NCBI RefSeq assembly: GCF_000239815.1 | Contig: NZ_CAFK01000097.1 | Coordinates: forward strand, 1-40,515 | Length of the DNA: 40,515 bases | Reading direction: 5' to 3' | Origin: Bradyrhizobium sp. STM 3843 | Lineage (GTDB): Bacteria > Pseudomonadota > Alphaproteobacteria > Rhizobiales > Xanthobacteraceae | Shown here: one piece after another, positions 29,716 to 37,593 of the stretch | How the letters are laid out: each line of letters begins with the position of its first letter | How positions within the stretch are numbered: the first letter of the stretch is position 1 | Position numbers and translations under genes: made by a program | Notes under the pieces: generated by a model | Database searches by the model: none | What the model saw: only the letters and a program-made list of their open reading frames with translations | Told to the model about the DNA's origin: nothing

Positions 29716-30666
29716 ATGAGACTTATTCTTCTGGGACCGCCGGGATCGGGCAAGGGTACGCAGGCACAGCGTCTGGTGCAGCGCTACGGCATCGTCCAAT
29801 TGTCGACCGGTGACATGCTGCGGGCAGCGGTGGCGGCGGAAACCCCGATCGGGCTGAAAGCCAAGGACATCATGGCCGCCGGTCATTTGGTACCGGACGA
29901 GGTCGTAGTCGGCATCATCGCCGACCGGATCGAGCAGCCGGATGCCCATAACGGCTTCATCCTGGACGGCTTTCCGCGCACGGTGCGGCAGGCCGAGGAG
30001 CTCGACGAGTTGCTCCAGACCAAGCAGATGACGCTGGACGCCGTGATCGAGCTCAAGGTCAACGAGAGCGTGCTCCTGGAGCGCGTGGAGCGCCGAGCGG
30101 CGGAGATGCGGGCCCGCGGCGAGGCCGTGCGGCCGGACGACACCCCGGAAGTGCTGACCAGACGGCTGGCGAGCTATCGCGACCAGACCGAGCCGCTGAT
30201 TCACTATTATTCCGACCACCGCATGCTTGCCACCGTCGACGGCATGATGTCGATCGAGGAGGTCACCCAGGAGATCGAGCGGATTCTGACAGCGGTCGGT
30301 GCCGGCGGCACCAGCCGCGCCGCCAAGAAGGCGACCTCCGCCAAGCGCAGCCCCAAAAACGCTAAGGCCAAGGCTGGCAAGGCCAAGGCTGGCAAGGCCA
30401 AGACCGCTAAGGCCAAGGCTGGTAAAAAAGCCGTCAACAAGGCTGCGGCCAAAACCGACCGCAAGACGGCGGCAAAGTCCGGCACGGGCCGAAAGGTGGC
30501 CAAGAAAGCTGGGAAGGCGGCTAAAAAGGCCGGGAAAACGGTAAAAAAGACCGCCAAGAAGGCGACCAGGCGCGCGGCGGCGGCCGCCAGCAAGGCCTCC
30601 AAGGGGACGCGGAAGACGGCCGGAAAGGCTGTAAAAAAGCAGCGAAAAGCGAAGTCAAGAGCCTAG
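29716..30666 (+). CDS. adk: Adenylate kinase with Lys/Ala-rich histone-H1-like C-terminal tail
   Basis: Adenylate kinase interconverts ATP + AMP and 2 ADP. The catalytic part (about residues 1-196) is complete: P-loop GPPGSGKGT (7-15), the AMP-binding [10 protein letters not shown] segment, the FILDGFPRT motif (81-89) and the Arg-rich lid region. The lid is the short form without a zinc site ([21 protein letters not shown]). A tail of about 120 residues (197-316) follows in frame, about one third Lys, the rest mostly Ala, Gly, Thr and Arg, with one acidic residue. Part of it is encoded by a 15-base tandem repeat (30364-30423). It uses AAA Lys codons more than the core. Such tails occur in bacterial H1-like DNA-binding proteins, so nucleic-acid binding is a reasonable guess. 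Family members normally end near 180-220 residues. The gene lies between secY and rpsM. Confidence 0.95.
   Translation: MRLILLGPPGSGKGTQAQRLVQRYGIVQLSTGDMLRAAVAAETPIGLKAKDIMAAGHLVPDEVVVGIIADRIEQPDAHNGFILDGFPRTVRQAEELDELLQTKQMTLDAVIELKVNESVLLERVERRAAEMRARGEAVRPDDTPEVLTRRLASYRDQTEPLIHYYSDHRMLATVDGMMSIEEVTQEIERILTAVGAGGTSRAAKKATSAKRSPKNAKAKAGKAKAGKAKTAKAKAGKKAVNKAAAKTDRKTAAKSGTGRKVAKKAGKAAKKAGKTVKKTAKKATRRAAAAASKASKGTRKTAGKAVKKQRKAKSRA
30364..30423 (+). repeat. 15-base tandem repeat in the adk tail, four copies
   Basis: Four consecutive 15-base units start at 30364, 30379, 30394 and 30409. The first two are identical (AAGGCCAAGGCTGGC), the fourth differs at the last base and the third at its 3' end. 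They encode [20 protein letters not shown]. The array lies wholly in the basic tail, and its length could vary between strains by slippage. Confidence 0.9.
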
Positions 30667-30672
30667 GAGCGG

Positions 30673-30702
30673 TTGACGACAGCCGTATGAATCCCTTAAT
30701 AA
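30673..30702 (+). promoter_or_regulatory. Candidate promoter for rpsM-rpsK-rpoA-rplQ
   Basis: TTGACG (30673-30678), a 17-base spacer and TTAATA (30696-30701) lie in the 184-base gap after adk. The match is good for a sigma-70-type promoter on the plus strand, and would give the alpha block its own start about 140 bases before rpsM. Confidence 0.5.
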
Positions 30703-30731
30703 GCCCGCATCCAAGTCGGATAGTTTTCAAA

Positions 30732-30769
30732 AAGATGCCGGGCCCCACGAATCGAGGGGTGGGCGTCTT
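30732..30769 (+). promoter_or_regulatory. Hairpin in the rpsM leader
   Basis: AAGATGCC (30732-30739) pairs with GGCGTCTT (30762-30769) including one wobble, and inside it CCCC (30743-30746) pairs with GGGG (30756-30759). The sequence after it is GTTCG, a poor T tract. It lies downstream of the candidate promoter at 30673, so it would be in the leader of the alpha block. Feedback by a ribosomal protein is possible but not shown. The E. coli alpha-operon pseudoknot was not recognised. Confidence 0.45.
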
Positions 30770-30850
30770 GTTCGCGTTTGCGGACGTCTGCCCGAGATAG
30801 CGAGAAGGAAGGCCGGTCCGCAAGCGAGATCGGTGACAGGAGAGAAGTCC

Positions 30851-31219
<369 letters not shown>

Positions 31220-31223
31220 TTTG

Positions 31224-31291
31224 GCGACTAGCGAATGGCTGACAGCGAATAGGGCAGAAACCCTATTTGCTGTTCGCCACTCGCCATTCGC
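31224..31291. repeat. Large palindromic repeat between rpsM and rpsK
   Basis: Two 31-base arms (31224-31254 and 31261-31291) pair at 25 of 31 positions around the six-base loop CAGAAA. The right arm is built of alternating TTCGCC/ACTCGCC/ATTCGC units and is followed by TTTTT (31292-31296). Its core TCGCCACTC also occurs in the repeat between tuf and rpsJ. The hairpin plus T run could act as a partial terminator inside the alpha block. The sequence type looks like the short mobile palindromes that are common in Bradyrhizobium, from memory only. Confidence 0.8.
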
Positions 31292-31349
31292 TTTTTCGGT
31301 GTAGCCGCTGGCATGACGGCGGCGTTGAGATCGTGAGAAAGGTACCTAT

Positions 31350-31739
31350 ATGGCTAAGGAAGCCGGACGCGTTCGCCGTCGTGAGCGCAAGAACATTGCC
31401 TCTGGCGTCGCGCATGTGAACTCGTCGTTCAACAACACCACCATCACCATCACCGACGCGCAGGGCAACACGATTGCCTGGTCGTCGGCGGGCACGATGG
31501 GGTTCAAGGGATCGCGCAAGTCGACCCCCTATGCCGCGCAAGTTGCGGCGGAGGACGTCTCCAAGAAGGCCCAGGAACATGGCATGCGCACGCTCGAGGT
31601 CGAGGTCGCAGGTCCGGGTTCCGGCCGCGAGTCGGCGCTGCGCGCGCTGCAGGCTGCGGGCTTCACCGTCACCTCGATCCGCGACGTGACGACGATCCCG
31701 CATAATGGCTGCCGTCCGCGCAAGCGTCGGCGGGTGTGA
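31350..31739 (+). CDS. rpsK: 30S ribosomal protein S11
   Basis: S11 lines the mRNA path on the 30S platform. The product has 129 residues. The start [28 protein letters not shown] and the end [10 protein letters not shown] are conserved. The ATG follows GAGAAAGG by several bases. A 10-bp hairpin begins eight bases after the stop and separates it from rpoA. Confidence 0.98.
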   Translation: MAKEAGRVRRRERKNIASGVAHVNSSFNNTTITITDAQGNTIAWSSAGTMGFKGSRKSTPYAAQVAAEDVSKKAQEHGMRTLEVEVAGPGSGRESALRALQAAGFTVTSIRDVTTIPHNGCRPRKRRRV

Positions 31740-31746
31740 TGTGAAG

Positions 31747-31769
31747 GAGGCGGGCCGCAGGTCCGCCTC
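31747..31769 (+). promoter_or_regulatory. Hairpin between rpsK and rpoA
   Basis: GAGGCGGGCC (31747-31756) pairs with GGTCCGCCTC (31760-31769) over 10 bp with one wobble and a GCA loop. CGTTGTGCTTTT follows, so the nearest T run is seven bases away. It may attenuate transcription into rpoA or mark an mRNA cleavage site. Confidence 0.45.
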
Positions 31770-31855
31770 GTTGTGCTTTTGAGCGATTTGATTGCCGCGC
31801 GATCTGATGCGCGGGTCTCCAACGCCAGCCGTTCAGACCGCGAGGGCTGGCCCGT

Positions 31856-32887
31856 ATGGGTGAAACAGTGACGATCCAGAAGAATTGGCAAGAATTGATT
31901 CGGCCGAACAAGCTCCAGGTCACGCCGGGTTCCGACGCGACCCGTTTCGCCACCGTGGTTGCCGAGCCGCTGGAGCGCGGCTTCGGCCAGACGCTGGGCA
32001 ATGCGCTGCGTCGCATCCTGCTGTCGTCGCTGCAGGGCGCCGCCGTGCAGTCGGTGCACATCGACGGCGTGCTGCATGAGTTCTCCTCGATCGCAGGCGT
32101 TCGCGAGGACGTCACCGACATCGTGCTGAACATCAAGGACATCTCGATCAAGATGCAGGGCGAAGGCCCCAAGCGCATGGTCGTGAAGAAGCAGGGTCCT
32201 GGTGCCGTCACAGCCGGCGACATCCAGACCGTCGGCGACGTCGTTGTGCTCAATCCGGAGCTGCAGATCTGCACGCTGGATGACGGCGCCGAGATCCGCA
32301 TGGAGTTCACGGTGACCACCGGCAAGGGCTATGTGCCGGCCGAGCGCAACCGTCCTGAGGATGCGCCGATCGGCCTGATCCCGATCGACAGCCTGTTCTC
32401 GCCGGTCCGCAAGGTCTCCTACAAGGTCGAGAACACCCGCGAGGGCCAGATCCTCGACTACGACAAGCTGACCATGACGATCGAGACCAACGGCGCGATC
32501 TCGCCGGAGGACGCGGTGGCCTATGCTGCGCGCATCCTGCAGGACCAGCTCAACGTCTTCGTCAACTTCGAAGAGCCGCGCAAGGAAGTCGCGCAGGAGA
32601 TCATCCCCGATCTCGCCTTCAACCCGGCCTTCCTCAAGAAGGTGGACGAGCTCGAGCTGTCGGTGCGTTCGGCCAACTGCCTGAAGAACGACAACATTGT
32701 CTATATCGGCGATCTCGTGCAGAAGTCGGAAGCGGAGATGCTGCGCACCCCGAACTTCGGCCGCAAGTCGCTGAACGAGATCAAGGAAGTGCTGGCTCAG
32801 ATGGGGCTGCATCTCGGCATGGAAGTGCCGGGTTGGCCGCCGGAGAACATCGACGAGCTCGCCAAGCGCTTCGAAGATCACTACTGA
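31856..32887 (+). CDS. rpoA: DNA-directed RNA polymerase subunit alpha
   Basis: The alpha subunit dimerises to start RNA polymerase assembly, and its C-terminal domain binds UP elements and activators. The product has 343 residues. The N-terminal domain includes the dimer motif [20 protein letters not shown]. The C-terminal domain starts near residue 250, with the helix-hairpin-helix [36 protein letters not shown] containing the Arg and Asn used for DNA contact. I use the ATG 31856 ([12 protein letters not shown]). A GTG a few codons later (before ACG ATC CAG) would give the shorter start seen in other rhizobia. The end [16 protein letters not shown] is characteristic of Bradyrhizobium and relatives. 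Confidence 0.98.
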   Translation: MGETVTIQKNWQELIRPNKLQVTPGSDATRFATVVAEPLERGFGQTLGNALRRILLSSLQGAAVQSVHIDGVLHEFSSIAGVREDVTDIVLNIKDISIKMQGEGPKRMVVKKQGPGAVTAGDIQTVGDVVVLNPELQICTLDDGAEIRMEFTVTTGKGYVPAERNRPEDAPIGLIPIDSLFSPVRKVSYKVENTREGQILDYDKLTMTIETNGAISPEDAVAYAARILQDQLNVFVNFEEPRKEVAQEIIPDLAFNPAFLKKVDELELSVRSANCLKNDNIVYIGDLVQKSEAEMLRTPNFGRKSLNEIKEVLAQMGLHLGMEVPGWPPENIDELAKRFEDHY

Positions 32888-32892
32888 TTTTC

Positions 32893-32994
32893 GTCATTTC
32901 GGGGCGATGCGCAGCATCGAACCCTCAGGTGCGCAGTTGCGCACCGAGAATCTCGAGATTCGGGGCTCGCCTCTTCGAGGTGCCCCGGAATGAC
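32893..32994. repeat. Multi-hairpin palindromic repeat between rpoA and rplQ
   Basis: The outer arms GTCATTTCGGGGC (32893-32905) and GCCCCGGAATGAC (32982-32994) are complementary with one mismatch. Between them lie four smaller inverted repeats: GATGC/GCATC (32906-32918), GGTGCGCA/TGCGCACC (32928-32945), the 14-base palindrome GAATCTCGAGATTC (32948-32961) and CCTC/GAGG (32970-32980). The RNA could fold as a multi-branched structure about 100 bases long. It begins six bases after the rpoA stop. Repeats of this appearance are frequent in Bradyrhizobium intergenic regions, from memory only. Confidence 0.8.
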
Positions 32995-33075
32995 TGACCC
33001 GGGCGAACGCAGGCAGCCCACCTGAGCAGATGTCCGACGAACCGTCGCGGCAGATTGAAATGAAGGACTAAGACA

Positions 33076-33489
33076 ATGCGTCACGGCAAGGTTCATCGGA
33101 AGCTCAACCGCACCGCCGAGCACCGCAAGGCGATGTTCGCCAACATGTGCGCCGCGCTGATCAAGCACGAGCAGATCGTCACCACGCTGCCGAAGGCCAA
33201 GGAGCTGCGGCCGATCGTCGAGAAGCTGGTCACCCTCGGCAAGAAGGGTGGCCTTTCGCTGCGCCGCCAGGCGGCGTCGGAGCTGCGCGACGAGGCGATG
33301 ACCAAGAAGCTGTTCGACGTGCTGGCGGCCCGCTACAAGGACCGCAACGGCGGCTACACCCGCATCATCAAGGCCGGCTTCCGCTACGGCGACAACGCCG
33401 CCATGGCGGTGATCGAGTTCGTCGATCGCGACGTCGATGCCAAGGGCCAGGATTCCGGTCCGGTCCAGGAGACCTCGGAAGCGGCGTAA
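33076..33489 (+). CDS. rplQ: 50S ribosomal protein L17
   Basis: L17 surrounds the tunnel exit of the large subunit. The product has 137 residues. The start [29 protein letters not shown] and the motif [26 protein letters not shown] are conserved. A short acidic tail follows. It is the last gene of the superoperon and is separated from rpoA by 188 bases holding the repeat element. A strong terminator follows 24 bases after the stop. Confidence 0.98.
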   Translation: MRHGKVHRKLNRTAEHRKAMFANMCAALIKHEQIVTTLPKAKELRPIVEKLVTLGKKGGLSLRRQAASELRDEAMTKKLFDVLAARYKDRNGGYTRIIKAGFRYGDNAAMAVIEFVDRDVDAKGQDSGPVQETSEAA

Positions 33490-33513
33490 GCTTGCTCCGG
33501 TCCAGGGTTTTTG

Positions 33514-33545
33514 AAAGCGGCGCCTTCGGGCGCCGCTTTTATTTT
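33514..33545 (+). terminator. Rho-independent terminator after rplQ
   Basis: AAAGCGGCGCC (33514-33524) pairs perfectly with GGCGCCGCTTT (33529-33539) around a TTCG tetraloop, followed by TATTTT. It has all parts of an intrinsic terminator and marks the end of the ribosomal superoperon. Confidence 0.95.
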
Positions 33546-33627
33546 GAGGATCAGCTCTGCACACAGCGCGTTGGGTGTCGGCGCTGCGCCATCCCACATG
33601 CGTTCGATTGCACAACGGGAGCTGCTC

Positions 33628-34422
33628 ATGCACATCGACCTCTCAGGAAAGACTGCCCTGGTCACCGGTTCCACCGCCGGCATCGGCCTTGCCATTGCCA
33701 AGGGGCTCGCCGCCTCCGGCGCCGAGGTGATCGTCAATGGCCGCAGCCGGGATCGCGTCGACGCGGCGGTCGCTCAGATCAAGGCCGCGCATGCGGGCGC
33801 CAAGGTCCGCGGCATTGCCGGCGACGTCGGCACGATCGAGGGCTGTAATGATCTGGTCACGGCGCTTCCCGAGGTCGACATCCTCATTAACAACACCGGC
33901 ATCTACGGGGCGCAGGATTTCTTCGAGATCTCGGACGAGGAGTGGAGCCGGTATTTCGAGATCAACGTGATGTCGGGCGTGCGGATGGCGCGCGCCTACA
34001 TGCAGGGCATGCTGAAGCGCAATTGGGGTCGCATCGTCTTCATCTCCTCGGAGTCGGCGCTGAACATCCCGACCGAGATGATCCAGTACGGCATGACCAA
34101 GACCGCGCAGCTTGCGATCTCGCGCGGGCTCGCCAAGCTGACGCGCGGCACCGGTGTGACCGTCAATTCCGTTCTTCCCGGGCCGACGCTGTCCGAGGGC
34201 GTCGAGACCTTCGTCAAGGATCTCGCGCGCCAGAACGGCCAGTCGGAGCAGGAGGCGGCGGCGAATTTCGTCAAGCAGCACCGTCCGGGCTCGCTGCTGC
34301 AGCGCTTCGCCAGCGTCGACGAGGTCGCCAACATGGTCGTCTATGTCGCCTCGAAGGAGGCTTCCTTCACCAATGGGGCCGCGTTGCGCGTCGAAGGCGG
34401 CCTGGTCGATACCATCGCTTAG
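33628..34422 (+). CDS. SDR family oxidoreductase
   Basis: A 264-residue short-chain dehydrogenase/reductase, cytoplasmic and NAD(P)-dependent. The cofactor motif TGSTAGIG is at 13-20, and an Arg at the end of the second strand (NGRSRDR) suggests NADP preference. NNTG (88-91) replaces the common NNAG. The catalytic set is Asn113, Ser141, Tyr154 and Lys158 (YGMTK). The C-terminal GAALRVEGGLVDTIA is typical of the family. The substrate cannot be inferred. I chose the ATG at 33628, preceded by GGGAG at six bases. A longer frame starting at 33511 would run through the rplQ terminator and is rejected. It starts a new unit after that terminator; a ClC gene follows 105 bases on. Confidence 0.92.
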   Translation: MHIDLSGKTALVTGSTAGIGLAIAKGLAASGAEVIVNGRSRDRVDAAVAQIKAAHAGAKVRGIAGDVGTIEGCNDLVTALPEVDILINNTGIYGAQDFFEISDEEWSRYFEINVMSGVRMARAYMQGMLKRNWGRIVFISSESALNIPTEMIQYGMTKTAQLAISRGLAKLTRGTGVTVNSVLPGPTLSEGVETFVKDLARQNGQSEQEAAANFVKQHRPGSLLQRFASVDEVANMVVYVASKEASFTNGAALRVEGGLVDTIA

Positions 34423-34527
34423 CTCCCGTACCCGGGCGGCGGCCTGTCCGATCCCCGTGGTCGCGCTGGACCGCCGTCCGATTTTCGTCGAGGGTATTGT
34501 GCCGGGATACCCAGCGAATCGAAGCTG

Positions 34528-35823
34528 ATGACCTTGATATCTCCCCGCCGGAAGCGGCGGCTCAAGCTGATCTCCGCGCGCTGGCAGCGGCGGGTGCTGT
34601 TCGTGGCCGGCGGTCTCGTCGTCGGTGCGGCCGCGGTGGCGCTGGCGAAGCTGGCCGACGAAGCGCAACTCGCCTTCAGCTGGCTGTTGTCGCAGTCGCG
34701 CTATGCGGCGCTGCTGATGACGCCGGCGGGCTTTGCGCTGTCAGTGTATCTCACCCGGCGTTTCTTCCCGAATGCGCAAGGCAGCGGCATTCCGCAGGCG
34801 ATTGCGGCGCGCCATCTCTCCGACACCCGCGCGCGCAACGCCTTGGTCTCGATCCGCATCGCGATCGGCAAGATCGTGCTGACGCTGTTGGGCCTTCTTT
34901 GTGGCGCGTCCGTCGGCCGCGAAGGCCCGACCGTGCAGGTCGGCGCCTCCATCATGTTCGCGCTCGGCCGGCTTTCGCCGCGGCGCCAGCCCGGACTGAT
35001 CCTGGCCGGTGCGGCGGCCGGCGTCGCTGCGGCGTTCAATACGCCGCTGGCCGGCATCGTGTTCGGGATCGAGGAGATGAGCCGCGCTTTCGAGACCCGC
35101 ACCTCGAGCCTCATCATCGCGACCGTCATCGCCGCCGGCCTGACCTCACTGGCCCTGATGGGCAACTACACCTATTTCGGCTCGACGCCGATCGCGCTGG
35201 GCCGGGGGATCGACTGGCTGGCAGTCCCCCTCTGTGGCGTGCTCGGCGGGGCGATGGGTGGGCTGTTCAGCCGCATCCTGATCACCCTGGCGCGGGGCTC
35301 TGCCGGTCCGGCAGGCCAGGCCATCAAGCGCTACCCGCTGGTCTTCGCGCTGTTGTGCGGCTTTGCCGTTGCGCTGTGCGGCCTGATCTCGGGTGATACG
35401 ATCTATGGCACCGGCTATGCACAGGTGAAGGCGGCGCTGGAGACCGGCACGCCGCTGCCGCAAAACTTTGGCCTCCTGAAATTCCTCGCGACCACCTTTG
35501 CCGCGATCAGCGGCATTCCCGGCGGCATCTTCGCGCCGTCGCTCGCGGTCGGCGCCGGGCTCGGCGCCAATGTCGCGTCGCTGTTTCACGATACGCCACT
35601 GGCGCCGATCCTGCTGCTCGGCATGGTGTCCTATTTCGCCGGCGTCGTGCAGGCGCCGATCACCGCCTTCGTCATCGTCACCGAGATGACCGACAATCAC
35701 GCGATGGTGGTGCCGGTCATGATGGCGTCGCTGATCGCCTACGGCACCTCGCGACTGATCTGCGAGGAGGGGCTCTATCATGCCCTCGCCAAGGGCTTTG
35801 TCGCCAAGGCAGAGCAGGGATGA
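34528..35823 (+). CDS. ClC-family chloride/proton antiporter
   Basis: A 431-residue inner-membrane protein of the ClC family with about ten or more hydrophobic helices. The anion-pathway motifs are present: GSGIP (85-89), GREGP (130-134) with gating Glu132, and GIPGGIFAP (329-337), plus a Tyr near 417 in the region of the E. coli central-pore Tyr. The proton glutamate equivalent to E. coli Glu203 is present in GIEEM (182-183), so H+/Cl- exchange rather than a passive channel is predicted. There are no C-terminal CBS domains. Bacterial ClC antiporters help survival in acid. The gap before it holds a GGGTAT/ATACCC inverted repeat (34492-34512). No clear ribosome site precedes the ATG. Confidence 0.93.
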   Translation: MTLISPRRKRRLKLISARWQRRVLFVAGGLVVGAAAVALAKLADEAQLAFSWLLSQSRYAALLMTPAGFALSVYLTRRFFPNAQGSGIPQAIAARHLSDTRARNALVSIRIAIGKIVLTLLGLLCGASVGREGPTVQVGASIMFALGRLSPRRQPGLILAGAAAGVAAAFNTPLAGIVFGIEEMSRAFETRTSSLIIATVIAAGLTSLALMGNYTYFGSTPIALGRGIDWLAVPLCGVLGGAMGGLFSRILITLARGSAGPAGQAIKRYPLVFALLCGFAVALCGLISGDTIYGTGYAQVKAALETGTPLPQNFGLLKFLATTFAAISGIPGGIFAPSLAVGAGLGANVASLFHDTPLAPILLLGMVSYFAGVVQAPITAFVIVTEMTDNHAMVVPVMMASLIAYGTSRLICEEGLYHALAKGFVAKAEQG

Positions 35824-35882
35824 ACTAATAAGCAAGACTCCGGCGCAAATGCGCCGCGAAAATGATCTCGTATTCCTCAGCC

Positions 35883-35982
35883 GTCATCGTCCGCGAAGGC
35901 GGACGATCCAGTACGCCGCGGCTTGTCGGTCGGGCACCGAGGCCGCTGGAATACTGGATCACCCGCCTTCGCGGGTGATGAC
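35883..35982. repeat. Cloverleaf-like palindromic repeat between clcA-type gene and quinone reductase gene
   Basis: The two outer arms (35883-35913 and 35952-35982) match as inverted repeats at 27 of 31 positions. Each arm is itself a hairpin: ATCGTCCGC/GCGGACGAT (35886-35907) and ATCACCCGC/GCGGGTGAT (35958-35979). The middle holds a third, GCGGC-TCGGT/ACCGA-GCCGC (35918-35946). The four outer-arm mismatches are two paired changes that keep each small hairpin intact. The element fills the gap between two convergent genes and may also act as a bidirectional transcription barrier. Otherwise the 199-base gap shows nothing. Confidence 0.85.
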
Positions 35983-36022
35983 AGCGCATCTAATTGGCGA
36001 CTGCGCTGTTTGAGAAGCGCTC

Positions 36023-37036
36023 CTACCACCCCTCCAGCACGATCTTGCCGCGGGCCTTGTTGCTCTCGATCAGCGCGTGGGCCCGCTTGAGATTGGCGGC
36101 GTTGATGGTGCCGTAGTTGTCGCCGAGCGTGGTGCGGATCACGCCCTTGTCGATCAGGTCGGCGACGTCGTTGAGCAGATTGTGCTGGGCGATGATGTCG
36201 GGCGTGGTGAAGGAGGAGCGCGTGAACATCGATTCCCAGTGGATCGAGATCGCCTTGCCCTTGAAGGCGGTGGCGGCGAACTCGGTGGGATCATCGATCA
36301 GGCCGAACTTGCCCTGCGGCGCCATGAACTCGATGATCTGCTTGTAGTGCTGGTCGGTGTGGGTGAGGCTTGCAACCAGTTCGACCGGCGGCAGCTTCAA
36401 GGCCTCGATCTGCCCCTTCATCGGCTGGTTGTGGTCGATCACTGCATGTGCGCCGAGCTTAAGGCACCAGTCGCGCGATTCCGCTCGCGTCGCGGTGGCA
36501 AGCACGGTCAGCCCCGTCAGACGCCGCGCGAGCTGGATCAGGATCGAGCCTACGCCGCCGGCGCCGCCCGTGATCAGCAGCGTCCGCGCATCGAGGCTCT
36601 TGCCGGGGACGGCGCCGAGCCGATCGAACAACAGTTCCCAGGCTGTAATCGAGGTGAGGGGAAGCGCGGCGGCTTCCGCAAAGGAGAGGCTCTTCGGCTT
36701 GCGGCCGACGATCCGCTCGTCGACCAGGTGGAATTCGGAATTGGTCCCCTGGCGCAGGATCGAACCGGCATAGGCCACCTCGTCGCCCGGCTTGAACAGC
36801 GTGACCTCCGGGCCGACCGCGTCGACCACGCCGGTCGCGTCATAGCCGAGGATCTTGACCTCGCCCTCGGGCGGGGCGGCGCGCTTGCGAACCTTGGTGT
36901 CGACCGGATTGACCGAGACCGCCTTCACCGCGACGCGGATATCGCGCCCCTTGGGCTCGGGCTTGGCGGCTTCGACATCGATCAGGGCGTTCGCATCCTC
37001 GATCGGCAGGGATTTCTTGTAACCGACGGCCTTCAT
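36023..37036 (-). CDS. Zinc-independent quinone oxidoreductase of the MDR superfamily
   Basis: A 337-residue medium-chain reductase, probably NADPH:quinone oxidoreductase. The N-terminal GroES-like domain ends near residue 130 and lacks the Cys/His zinc ligands. The cofactor motif GGAGGVGS is near 160, in a Rossmann domain that follows SITAWELLFDRL. The C-terminal NYGTINAANLKRAHALIESNKARGKIVLEGW is typical of the ZTA1/QorB-like group. The ATG (37034-37036) follows a strong GGAGG on the minus strand. It is divergent from an HxlR-type regulator gene with 117 bases between them, the arrangement of quinone- or aldehyde-responsive pairs such as qor2/qorR in corynebacteria. Confidence 0.9.
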   Translation of the reverse strand: MKAVGYKKSLPIEDANALIDVEAAKPEPKGRDIRVAVKAVSVNPVDTKVRKRAAPPEGEVKILGYDATGVVDAVGPEVTLFKPGDEVAYAGSILRQGTNSEFHLVDERIVGRKPKSLSFAEAAALPLTSITAWELLFDRLGAVPGKSLDARTLLITGGAGGVGSILIQLARRLTGLTVLATATRAESRDWCLKLGAHAVIDHNQPMKGQIEALKLPPVELVASLTHTDQHYKQIIEFMAPQGKFGLIDDPTEFAATAFKGKAISIHWESMFTRSSFTTPDIIAQHNLLNDVADLIDKGVIRTTLGDNYGTINAANLKRAHALIESNKARGKIVLEGW

Positions 37037-37113
37037 CGTGAACCTCCGTTTCGAATGGCTCGTAACGCGCTAACTGTCCTGTTGGCATCAAATGCACAAG
37101 TACTGTAAAAACA

Positions 37114-37127
37114 GGGAACTAGTCCCC
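37114..37127. promoter_or_regulatory. Palindrome in the divergent control region, probable HxlR operator
   Basis: GGGAACTAGTCCCC is a 14-base palindrome with one mismatched pair, centred in the 117-base gap between the quinone reductase and the regulator. It lies 26 bases before the regulator ATG. No firm -35/-10 pairs were seen on either strand. HxlR-family regulators usually bind such palindromes near their own start. Confidence 0.5.
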
Positions 37128-37153
37128 GTTTGGATACTATTGGACGAATCTCG

Positions 37154-37534
37154 ATGAAACGGCGCGATTTCGGGCGCAGGCCCGGCTGTGCGGTGGAGGC
37201 CACGCTCGATCTGATCGACGGCAAGTGGAAAGGGGTGATTCTCTACCACCTGCAGGAGGGCTGCCAGCGCTTCGGCGAGCTGCGGCGGCGGATGCCCGGC
37301 ATCACCCAGCGGATGCTGACCAAGCAGCTGCGCGCGCTGGAGGAGGACAAGTTGATCATCCGCACGGTCTATGCCGAGGTGCCGCCGCGGGTCGAATACA
37401 GCCTTTCGGAGGTCGGCGAGACCCTGCGGCCGGTGATCGACATCCTCAAGGCCTGGGGCGAGAGCCACCAGGAACGGCTGTCCTGCGCCCCCGTTCACGA
37501 CGAGATCGTCAAAACGCCTCATCCGGCGGCGTAA
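37154..37534 (+). CDS. HxlR (DUF24) family winged-helix transcriptional regulator
   Basis: A 126-residue DNA-binding protein with the HxlR core: C-x-VEATLDLIDGKWKGVILYHL, then RFGELRRRMPGITQRMLTKQLRALEEDKLI and PPRVEYSLSEVGETLRP. The Cys at position 12 just before the first helix corresponds to the redox-sensing Cys of YodB and QorR, so it may sense quinones or electrophiles. The ATG at 37154 is used; an in-frame TTG at 37130 would add eight residues and overlaps the operator flank. It is divergent from the quinone reductase gene, which is the likely target together with itself. Confidence 0.92.
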   Translation: MKRRDFGRRPGCAVEATLDLIDGKWKGVILYHLQEGCQRFGELRRRMPGITQRMLTKQLRALEEDKLIIRTVYAEVPPRVEYSLSEVGETLRPVIDILKAWGESHQERLSCAPVHDEIVKTPHPAA

Positions 37535-37593
37535 GCTTGGCCGGCCTCCCTGTTCCGCCTATATCGAAGGCATTCAATTCCAGGATTCTCCGA

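Noticed and set aside
33511..33627. Longer N terminus for the SDR protein
   Set aside because: It would start inside the rplQ terminator, and the conserved domain starts with the ATG at 33628, which has a ribosome site.
37225..37593. Upstream extension of the protease frame
   Set aside because: It overlaps the regulator gene in another frame and would bury the clear signal peptide.
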